Assembly: GCF_007752135.1 (NCBI RefSeq)
Contig: NZ_CP036298.1
Coordinates: 3,472,001-3,536,000, forward strand
Direction of reading: 5' to 3'
DNA: 64,000 nt
Source of the DNA: Aureliella helgolandensis
GTDB taxonomy: Bacteria; Planctomycetota; Planctomycetia; Pirellulales; Pirellulaceae
The notes below the pieces were generated by a model, which saw only the letters and a program-made list of their open reading frames with translations, had not been told where the DNA came from and ran no database searches. Position numbers and translations under genes: made by a program. Shown here piece by piece: positions 31,800-37,609 of this stretch. Position 1 is the first letter of the stretch. Each line of letters begins with the position of its first letter.

Positions 31800-31836
31800 A
31801 AAAAAAAACAACCCGGCGCCCACGTTGGGCGCCGGG
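31800..31836 (-). terminator. Intrinsic terminator-like hairpin ahead of a gene
   Basis: On the minus strand a perfect 10-bp stem (CCCGGCGCCC/GGGCGCCGGG, plus 31812-31821 and 31827-31836) is followed by TTG and nine Ts ending at 31800, 8 nt before the next gene's ATG. It has the full form of a rho-independent terminator but lies inside an otherwise continuous operon, suggesting attenuation or antitermination. Confidence 0.85.
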
Positions 31837-31840
31837 CTCA

Positions 31841-31909
31841 CTGGGGGGCTCGTGCGAATCCCCCCAGGACCGCTTCGGAAACAACCCGGCGCCCGAAGTG
31901 GACGCCGGG
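31841..31909 (-). repeat. Two further hairpins upstream of the terminator
   Basis: An 8-bp stem CTGGGGGG/CCCCCCAG (31841-31848 and 31860-31867, 11-nt loop) is followed by a near-perfect copy of the terminator stem at 31885-31909 (one mismatch, loop GAAGT, followed on the minus strand by TTGTTT). These add to a dense structured zone with no reading frame. Confidence 0.8.
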
Positions 31910-31920
31910 TCTCGCATAGC

Positions 31921-32018
31921 GGGGCCAGTCCTACCGGGGCTTGCGCTTAGTCGGCGGTCTCCCCCGGCTCTACCGCTCAGCAAACCTAGGACGCGTGAAC
32001 ACATCACGCATAGGCCCC
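31921..32018 (-). ncRNA. Candidate structured RNA with a three-way junction
   Basis: Nested perfect stems define a compact fold. The outer stem is 31921-31926 with 32013-32018 (GGGGCC/GGCCCC). One arm is closed by 31929-31933 with 31987-31991, and the second arm is the hairpin 31993-31998/32004-32009 (GCGTGA/TCACGC). Inside the first arm, 31934-31939/31962-31967 and 31954-31958/31972-31976 interlock, which would form a pseudoknot. It starts 13 nt after the phage csrA stop. No reading frame is present. Strand is inferred from the operon. It is not a tRNA. Confidence 0.45.
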
Positions 32019-32030
32019 TAACAGGTGTTT

Positions 32031-32246
32031 CTAGGTCGCCACCGTCTCCCCGCGTTTCTTCGTGATGTCACCGCCGGCTCGTTTGATCGCGTCGAACACT
32101 TCGCGACGATGGACGGCCGTGTTCTTCGGGGCTCTGATCCCTAGGCGGACTTTGTCGCCGCGAATGTCAACAACGACAATTTCTATTTGCTCGTCGCCGA
32201 TTACGATTATTTGGTCGACGTGTCGGGATAAAACTAGCATCTTCAA
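32031..32246 (-). CDS. csrA: Phage-encoded CsrA/RsmA-like translational regulator
   Basis: The 71-residue protein has the complete CsrA fold signature: MLVLSRHVDQIIVIGDEQIE, then [34 protein letters not shown]. Conserved residues for GGA-hairpin binding (Leu4/Arg6 region and the VHRREV segment) are present. CsrA blocks or stabilises mRNAs by binding GGA loops. The host has its own csrA at 35308-35517, so this is a second, phage copy, diverged in the middle. It lies directly upstream of a structured RNA region, which might include targets or an antagonist (inference). Confidence 0.9.
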   Translation of the reverse strand: MKMLVLSRHVDQIIVIGDEQIEIVVVDIRGDKVRLGIRAPKNTAVHRREVFDAIKRAGGDITKKRGETVAT

Positions 32247-32277
32247 AACTCCGTTTCTGAGTGGGTACGGGGGACGG

Positions 32278-32541
32278 TTAGTCTTTCGCGGTCAGCTCGG
32301 CGACAATCTCCGGCGGTAACGCGTTGTAAAGATTCCAATAGGTTTGGCAGTCCAGACAGGTCTGGCACTGGGTAAGATTTGAGAAGTGCAGCAGAGACTC
32401 CCAACGCACGATAAACGGATTTATCAGAAAGTAGCCGCGGCTATCGCAGTCGGGGCAGCCTCGCAGCTTGACAATTTCCGCACCTTGCGCGAGTGGCTCG
32501 GGGTGCTCTGCGCGGCCTCGCCTGATTTTCGTCGCGTCCAT
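32278..32541 (-). CDS. Small zinc-ribbon protein
   Basis: The 87-residue protein contains CPDCDSRG and CQTCLDCQTYW, giving four to five cysteines consistent with a zinc ribbon, followed by a short helical end. The domain is common in small phage early proteins. It is separated from csrA by 31 bp and from the next upstream gene by 3 bp, so it is in the early operon. Function unknown. Confidence 0.6.
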   Translation of the reverse strand: MDATKIRRGRAEHPEPLAQGAEIVKLRGCPDCDSRGYFLINPFIVRWESLLHFSNLTQCQTCLDCQTYWNLYNALPPEIVAELTAKD

Positions 32542-32544
32542 GGC

Positions 32545-32928
32545 TCAGGCGTCCGACGGTCTCACGTTGGTATATTCGTAGGACTCGAAGACGGGGTCGT
32601 TCTTCGCGTGCATTTCGAGGTCGCTTTCCAAATGCTCTTTGTCGTCCCACCAACCTTCCACCCAATGGCTCATTCGCCGGCGGCGATGGATGCGAACCCA
32701 TGCGTGGTAGGGGGCCGCTTTCACATCTGCCAAGTCGACCGCGCCGGCGACTCCGGCTAGGCGCAGCATTGGCCGGCCATTGATCGCGAAGGCGCCGCCT
32801 ATGGTCGTCGTGCGAACGGGCGTTTTGCCGAATTGGTAGATTACGCGCGTTGCGTCGGGGTTCCCTTTGTTCCATTGCTCGATCGCGTCCAGGGCGGCCG
32901 CTTCGTTGTTCATGGTCGCGGTATTCAT
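32545..32928 (-). CDS. Early phage protein of unknown function
   Basis: The ATG at 32928 gives 127 residues (MNTATMNNEAAALDAIEQW) and overlaps the upstream gene stop in an ATGA junction. It is predicted soluble, with an aromatic stretch (HAWVRIHRRRRMSHWVEGWW). The much longer alternative frame in front has Arg-rich, non-coding-like sequence. No domain is recognised. It is likely an early phage accessory protein. Confidence 0.55.
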   Translation of the reverse strand: MNTATMNNEAAALDAIEQWNKGNPDATRVIYQFGKTPVRTTTIGGAFAINGRPMLRLAGVAGAVDLADVKAAPYHAWVRIHRRRRMSHWVEGWWDDKEHLESDLEMHAKNDPVFESYEYTNVRPSDA

Positions 32929-33167
32929 TGGCTCAACTCCCCGTCGGTGTCGATCCACGCGACGATCGACCACCATTGCGGGCAAGTCGCGCACCATGTT
33001 TCCCCGTTTTGGCGAACTTCGCCGCGGACGTTCGCGAGTTCGGCGATTTGCTCGGGGGTTAGCCATCGTCCTTTGGTTTCGCCTCGCTGGAGAGCATAGG
33101 CGCGGACGATTGGCAGCGAAGAAAGGGGAACGGTTCCCAATGGCTCGATTGTTTCGGCCGTTTGCAT
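32925..33167 (-). CDS. First early-operon protein, unknown function
   Basis: The 80-residue product (MQTAETIEPLGTVPLSSLP, then TPEQIAELANVRGEVRQNG, CATCPQWW) includes one CxxC-like pair and a helix that could bind DNA or partner proteins. It is the first gene of the minus-strand early run, about 280 bp downstream of the palindromic operator at 33449-33473, so it probably reports on repressor control. Confidence 0.55.
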   Translation of the reverse strand: MQTAETIEPLGTVPLSSLPIVRAYALQRGETKGRWLTPEQIAELANVRGEVRQNGETWCATCPQWWSIVAWIDTDGELSQ

Positions 33168-33491
33168 GGCTGGAATCCCTGCGATAGGCGTTGATTGAAT
33201 CGCGGGAACAACACGGCAGGGGCGCCAAGCTCAAACCAACTCGACGGCCCCCGCCGTGATTCCAGCGAAGTAAACACGCCCAACTATCCGCAGTACAGCG
33301 CAACAGATAGAGGGGCGCGAATTCGTCCAATCAATTGAAACACTCGCAAGATTGCCGCGATGGTATCCTACCGCGGCACGAGCACGACTCGCAAAAGTTA
33401 GAAGCTCGGCGGGCGTTCATTGACTGAACGGGGCCGAGTATGGGGTATACTCCATATCTGGTCAATATGGAGTGTGGAGAAAACTCCAGAA
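33168..33491. other. Early control region
   Basis: No gene fits here. The stretch holds the 9-bp palindrome at 33449-33473 near the HTH gene end and an AT-richer segment around 33430-33480. On either side it joins the repressor-like gene and the first early gene. It is the likely promoter-operator region of the prophage early operon. No other clear sites were located. Confidence 0.5.
33449..33473. promoter_or_regulatory. Operator-like palindrome next to the HTH gene
   Basis: ACTCCATAT (33449-33457) and ATATGGAGT (33465-33473) are perfect inverted repeats around 7 bp. Further ACTCC/GGAG half sites lie close by. The layout suits a dimeric repressor and sits between the HTH gene and the early operon, so it is the best candidate operator of the lysogeny switch (inference). 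Confidence 0.65.
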
Positions 33492-33887
33492 TTATTCAGC
33501 TGTAGTTGTAAGCCTTCTTCCGATGGCGCGCACTAGCCGCGAGATGTACTCGAAACTGGGGGCATATTTGTATTTGTCGTTGAGAAAGCGGTATAGAAAG
33601 TCACGAGGTACTCCACTACGTTCCGCCAGTGCGGTAATACTTTCGCCATTGCTTCGCAGAAACTCATTAATCTCGTCGCGAATGTCATTGATTTCGGTTT
33701 CGTTCGTAACGGTTGCCATGTCTATCATGCTCCCAATAGTATCAGGGCCCAAGGCGTTGTCGAGCTCTTTATCATTCGCTGCATTAAGATGAATTTGCTT
33801 TCCTAATTTCGCGACGTTTTTCCAATGGCTATGCTTGGTTCCTGGTGTTGCTCCAAACTGAAATAGGTCGCATCCCATAGTGTTCAA
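33492..33887 (-). CDS. HTH regulator, candidate prophage repressor
   Basis: The frame has 131 residues; a downstream ATG would give ~79 (MIDMATVTNETEIND). The C-terminal half is an HTH of the XRE type: FLRSNGESITALAERSGVPR, then DFLYRFLNDKYKYAPSFEYISRLVRAIG. The base composition is less GC-rich than the late genes. It is adjacent to the palindrome at 33449-33473 and to the early operon, as expected of a repressor. The N-terminal part has no known fold and no LexA-type peptidase domain is present. Confidence 0.6.
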   Translation of the reverse strand: MNTMGCDLFQFGATPGTKHSHWKNVAKLGKQIHLNAANDKELDNALGPDTIGSMIDMATVTNETEINDIRDEINEFLRSNGESITALAERSGVPRDFLYRFLNDKYKYAPSFEYISRLVRAIGRRLTTTAE

Positions 33888-33976
33888 ATCGCTTAGCTTT
33901 GATTCGAGCTACGGGGCGGTTAGCGAATGAATTGCGACCACTTCGAGAGGTTGGAAGCAGTTGGGCCTCATCCTTT

Positions 33977-34702
33977 TCACTTCTGTTGGCTGATCCACAT
34001 CTGGTCCTCTACTGAGAATTTTTCAATCTTCTCGTTGAATACTTTCCCGTCGAATCTCTTTATGGTGACCATGCCGCTGTCCACGCGAACCAACCTCCCC
34101 ATAATCCACAGCGCATTTTTTGCATCATGAAATTGTTGAGGTTCGTAAACACTTGGACGAATGACTTTCGACTTCTGTGGAGTGATTGGAAGTTCTTCTG
34201 CGCGGAGCCCCCGAACGATTGCGGTTCCAAGTTTGTTCAGCAGCTCTACTTCTTGAATCCCCAGAATGTGACCGAGAACCGACGTTACCAAGTAAAGAAT
34301 AATTCCCCATTTCAGTACTTCAGTTGGCTTTGATTTTTCCTCTAGCCCGTCGAAGCCTTCCTTCAACTTTTCCAATTCAGCCTTGATCGTCTTGCCCAAA
34401 CCGGGCGCTATCTCATCCGATTTAGCGCTTATTTCTTCGAAAGAAAAGCCTTCGGCGATTGCCATATCCGCAAGACGCCCAAGCCTTTGCTTTTGCATTA
34501 TCGAGAGAACGAAATTCCTAGCTTGCTCAATACCGTCTAGGAGCCCTGAATAGCCGAGGTCCATTAGATCTGCCACACCGTCGCAACCAGGCCGAGGGCA
34601 CGATTGCTTGTTGTGTTGGAAGTAGACGTGGTCGCCATTTAAAATTGGCAGGAATGACTCAAACAGGAGGCCGCATCGACTGCATAAGGCAGGAACTTGC
34701 AC
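33977..34702 (-). CDS. Zinc-ribbon membrane protein with SHD1-like C-terminus
   Basis: The 241-residue protein opens with a zinc ribbon: CSRCGLLFESF and then CPRPGCDG. Residues ~125-150 form a hydrophobic segment (LKWGIILYLVTSVLGHILGI). The C-terminus (GRLVRVDSGMVTIKRFDGKV, then FSVEDQMWISQQ) resembles the SHD1 domain that is abundant in planctomycete proteins. It may be a host or island gene rather than phage. It lies between the repressor-like gene and tRNA-Glu, near the likely right boundary of the element. Function unknown. Confidence 0.55.
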   Translation of the reverse strand: MQVPALCSRCGLLFESFLPILNGDHVYFQHNKQSCPRPGCDGVADLMDLGYSGLLDGIEQARNFVLSIMQKQRLGRLADMAIAEGFSFEEISAKSDEIAPGLGKTIKAELEKLKEGFDGLEEKSKPTEVLKWGIILYLVTSVLGHILGIQEVELLNKLGTAIVRGLRAEELPITPQKSKVIRPSVYEPQQFHDAKNALWIMGRLVRVDSGMVTIKRFDGKVFNEKIEKFSVEDQMWISQQK

Positions 34703-34859
34703 GAGAGGAAACCTCCTTCTAACCGTGGCGTCATCGACCTACGAAGGCCCAAATCGGCTTAATACCGAAAAGTTAGTTGCAAAAAGCCGTGCACAAACTA
34801 GGGTCGTAAGCGGAGCTAGCAGAACGGGCGTGAACGCAAAAGAAGTGCTCGAAAGCCTA

Positions 34860-34901
34860 CAGTAGAGTGCACCGGCACTTTAAGCCGTGTGCACTCTACT
34901 G
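34860..34901. repeat. Long palindrome next to tRNA-Glu
   Basis: CAGTAGAGTGCAC (34860-34872) and GTGCACTCTACTG (34889-34901) are perfect 13-bp arms, extended inside by CGGC/GCCG with a single bulge, giving about 17 bp of stem. It lies 8 bp beyond the 3' end of tRNA-Glu. It may be the tRNA terminator or part of a recombination site. No T-run is evident. Confidence 0.75.
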
Positions 34902-34908
34902 TGTGAAG

Positions 34909-34981
34909 TGACCCCTATGGGACTCGAACCCATGTTGCCGCCGTGAAAGGGCGGTGTCCTAGACCGCTAGACGAAGGGGCC
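34909..34981 (-). tRNA. tRNA-Glu (TTC)
   Basis: On the minus strand the gene reads GGCCCCT at the 5' acceptor end and AGGGGTC plus discriminator A at the 3' end. The anticodon loop is CTTTCAC with anticodon TTC, and the T-arm is ATGGG-TTCGAGT-CCCAT. No CCA is encoded. The sequence is close to bacterial tRNA-Glu. The 3' end faces the prophage, making it a plausible integration target. Confidence 0.95.
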
Positions 34982-35307
34982 ATGTGCGGTGCTGTGAGCG
35001 TTCCCGCTCGCGATTTGAATTTTTTATCAGCACGCGGCTGAATGGTCAAGTCGCGAAAGGGACTTCGACCAAGATTCTTTTTCGCGGAGCAGTTGAACAA
35101 TCTCGATAGACCACTTTTCGGCCATCGAACCGCTGTAGTTGAATCCAATTGCCTCAGACCGTAACAAAAAAAAATGTTACAATTACGGAGGTTGGTCAAC
35201 AACAAGAGCCCGAACCAACACTGCTTAGAAAAGCAGCTAAGGCACGGGCTCAAGTAGGCGTCAAAATATTGACGCGAACTTCGTTGCAAAAAGCAACTCA
35301 GTTCGCT
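34982..35307. other. Intergenic region between tRNA-Glu and host csrA
   Basis: No gene is seen. It includes several hairpins: CTGCTT/AAGCAG inside a GAGCCCG/CGGGCTC pair (35208-35250), GCGTCAA/TTGACGC at 35258-35275, and the compound stem at 35274-35306. A poly-A stretch with flanking GTAAC/GTTAC lies at about 35162-35180. These probably terminate csrA and set the start of the tRNA transcript. Confidence 0.6.
35258..35306 (-). terminator. Tandem hairpins after host csrA
   Basis: The compound stem GCGAAC..GTTGC-AAAAA-GCAAC..GTTCGC (35274-35306) begins 2 nt after the csrA stop on the minus strand. GCGTCAA/TTGACGC (35258-35275) overlaps it by two bases, so they may fold alternatively. It is likely a transcription end or mRNA stabilising element. 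Confidence 0.6.
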
Positions 35308-35517
35308 CTAATCATTAGTGTTGGTTGTCGCACCGTTTGGAGAATCGTCTTGCTGACTACGCAAAATCGCATCGTAGACCTCACGTCGATGCACGGGCAC
35401 TTCGCGAGGTGCTTCCACCCCCAGACGTACCTTGTCTCCGCGAATTTCCACAACGACAATGGTGATGTCGTTATTAATAACGATGCTCTCGTTTTTCTTT
35501 CGAGAAAGTACTAACAT
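35308..35517 (-). CDS. csrA: Carbon storage regulator CsrA (host copy)
   Basis: The ATG at 35517, preceded by AAGGAAGG, gives a 69-residue protein starting [38 protein letters not shown] follows, and the end is disordered ([13 protein letters not shown]). It dimerises and binds GGA in mRNA hairpins to control translation. A longer frame back to 35658 is rejected because the conserved MLVLSRK is the usual start. It is on the same strand as, and 327 bp upstream of, tRNA-Glu. Confidence 0.95.
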   Translation of the reverse strand: MLVLSRKKNESIVINNDITIVVVEIRGDKVRLGVEAPREVPVHRREVYDAILRSQQDDSPNGATTNTND

Positions 35518-35782
35518 CGGACCCTTCCTTTGGTTAATTGGCCCTGGGCCGAATCCTATCTGGGATGCTCGGCGTGCACATTGCAGGTAACCTGCGGTTC
35601 TACAGCCAGAATACAATTCATGACTTACTACATTCACTCTACGCACAATGTAGGCCAAGTCAAGAAATGCAAGCCCATTGCCGTGCCTTTTTGTGCATTT
35701 TTATTCCCGCCGATCCAAAAGTGTGCCTAATAGACACCCTACCCTCTATAATTGGTTCAGTCCAACTTGCAGTCTTTGACCA

Positions 35783-37504
35783 TTGATTACCAATTCAAAC
35801 ACGAATTTTCGCGCTCTGCTAAGTTCTAAAAATGCTTCTGTGCAGTGGTTTGTACAGTTCTTTATTCACTTCGCGTTAATCGGGTGCTTGGCTTCGGAGA
35901 TGGCTCCTGCGGTCAATGAGTCGCACTATCTGACCAAGGCCAAACATGCTTGGGATGCCAATTATGCTCCCGGCGACCTGTTCCTCGAGTCGCACGACTC
36001 CCATCTGCTCGCAACCACATTGGCGGGCGTACCTGCCCAATTTCTTTCTCTCGATAGTGTTGCTTGGCTAGGGCGTGCGCTCAGTTGGTCCCTGTTTGCA
36101 GCCGCTTGGATCTCCTTTTCTGCGGCGCTGCGTATCCCAGCATTTTTTAGTCCGTTGGTGTTGGCTACCTGGTATCTGGGGATGCGGTACGGACATTGGG
36201 CGGGAGAGTGGGCCATTGGCGGCTTTGAAGCGAAGGCGATTGCCTACCCTTTCGTGCTGTTTGGGATCGCGGAAATGTTGCGCGAGCGTTGGGGACGCGT
36301 TTGGGTTTTGCTGGGTGCGGCGGTGGCTTGGCATCCGGTTGTAGGCGGGTGGGCAGGTTTAAGCGTCGGGATCTGGTGGTTGCTCCAGCCCAATCTGCTG
36401 CCGCGATTCGCGCGCCAGTGGCCTTGGTTGCTGGTCGGGGCAGGCGTGGGGTTGATCGGAGTTCTACCGGCAGCCAGCGGGCTGGGCGGGGCGAACCAAG
36501 AGGGAAATGTACTCGCGTCCCAAATTCACGTCTATTTTCGCCTGACGCATCATCTGTGTCCCCAGTTGTTCTCGAGTGAACGGCACTGGGCCGCTGCTGG
36601 CTCGTTGCTGATCCTTTGCATTGCTACTTGGGTGGGGCGCTGGCGGTTAAAGGAGATGCTGAGGGAGCAGCGGGAAGCCTCAGCAGGCCAGTGGCAACTG
36701 GTCGGTAAGATCTTGCAGATTGCCTGGATCGCGGTTGGTTTCTCCGTGTTAGGGCTGGTGATTGATCAGGTTTGCTTGCGATTGGGACGTCCCGATATCG
36801 CATCACGCCTGTTGCGGTTCTATTTTTTCCGCTGGTCCGACGTGGCGGTGCCTTTGGCCTACACCGTTGTGGGCTGGACTGCTGTCTCGCAAGCCGTTGC
36901 CGCGATCGGCGGCCCGCTGCAGACGCAGGGGCGATACCGGGCCAAGTACAGCGAGCGAATTGCCCAAGGTGCCATTTTGGGCAGTCTGTTGATCGTGGTG
37001 TTTTTTGCCTTCGAGGGGTGGCAGCAAACAATTCCGGCAGCGGACCGATTGGTCGTCGAATCGACCGGGGAGCAGCGGATTGATACCGATCGCTATATCG
37101 ACTGGCTGGCTGCCTGCGATTGGATCGAGCACAATACCCCCAGCGATTCTCTGTGGTTCACTCCTAAGTATCAGCAGTCTTTTAAATGGCACGCGGGACG
37201 GGCTGAAGTCGTGTGTTGGAAGGATGTTCCTCAAGACAACGCCTCGGTGCACGAATGGTATCGCCGCATCGAGCGATGCGAACCGCCGCGAAACGCAATG
37301 GGGCAGGTGCGAGAGTGGACGACGGAGGAGTTGCTTGACTTGGCTCGTGAATATGGATTCCGCTGGGTGCTTCTCGATCGCACGACACAGCAGACTCCAC
37401 CAGTCCTCGATTTTGTCTATCCTGCATTTTCCAATGGAAACTATGTGGAGAACCGCTCCTTCGCCGTGATGCGGGTGCCCGAGAGTTTCGTGGAGAGTGA
37501 TTGA
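35783..37504 (+). CDS. Large multi-pass membrane protein
   Basis: The 573-residue protein has about ten hydrophobic segments (for example FVQFFIHFALIGCLAS, VLLGAAVAWHPVVGGWAG, LLVGAGVGLIGVLPAA and ILGSLLIVVFFAFEG). A soluble C-terminal region (AACDWIEHNTPSDSLWFTP and WVLLDRT) looks like the periplasmic domain of GT-C-like or DUF6798-type proteins. The HWAGEWAIGGFEAKAIAY region is reminiscent of planctomycete integral membrane families. Role unknown; a glycosyl- or lipid-linked transfer function is possible but unproven. Confidence 0.6.
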   Translation: MITNSNTNFRALLSSKNASVQWFVQFFIHFALIGCLASEMAPAVNESHYLTKAKHAWDANYAPGDLFLESHDSHLLATTLAGVPAQFLSLDSVAWLGRALSWSLFAAAWISFSAALRIPAFFSPLVLATWYLGMRYGHWAGEWAIGGFEAKAIAYPFVLFGIAEMLRERWGRVWVLLGAAVAWHPVVGGWAGLSVGIWWLLQPNLLPRFARQWPWLLVGAGVGLIGVLPAASGLGGANQEGNVLASQIHVYFRLTHHLCPQLFSSERHWAAAGSLLILCIATWVGRWRLKEMLREQREASAGQWQLVGKILQIAWIAVGFSVLGLVIDQVCLRLGRPDIASRLLRFYFFRWSDVAVPLAYTVVGWTAVSQAVAAIGGPLQTQGRYRAKYSERIAQGAILGSLLIVVFFAFEGWQQTIPAADRLVVESTGEQRIDTDRYIDWLAACDWIEHNTPSDSLWFTPKYQQSFKWHAGRAEVVCWKDVPQDNASVHEWYRRIERCEPPRNAMGQVREWTTEELLDLAREYGFRWVLLDRTTQQTPPVLDFVYPAFSNGNYVENRSFAVMRVPESFVESD

Positions 37505-37609
37505 GCTCGGGGGGAGTCTTCTGAGGCTCGGTCACGTGTGGCTCGATCACGTGTGGTTCGAGCTGGTTGCTTGTTGGGCAAATGGTCCTTGATCGGCGGG
37601 AGGCTGAGA

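Noticed and set aside
31921-32018. Second tRNA in the structured zone
   Set aside because: There is a short D-arm-like string, but no T-arm with a canonical loop and no anticodon arm. The pairing is a three-way junction.
32929-33330. N-terminal extension of the early gene at 32545
   Set aside because: The extension is Arg-rich and overlaps another gene. The ATG at 32928 sits in an ATGA junction and gives a sensible protein.
34909-34981. Left copy of the tRNA-Glu 3' end as attL
   Set aside because: Scanning the left part by eye for the T-arm/acceptor sequence gave no match, so no att pair is claimed.
35518-35658. Longer csrA start upstream of the conserved MLVLSRK
   Set aside because: CsrA proteins start at this motif, and a good ribosome binding site lies directly before the ATG at 35517.
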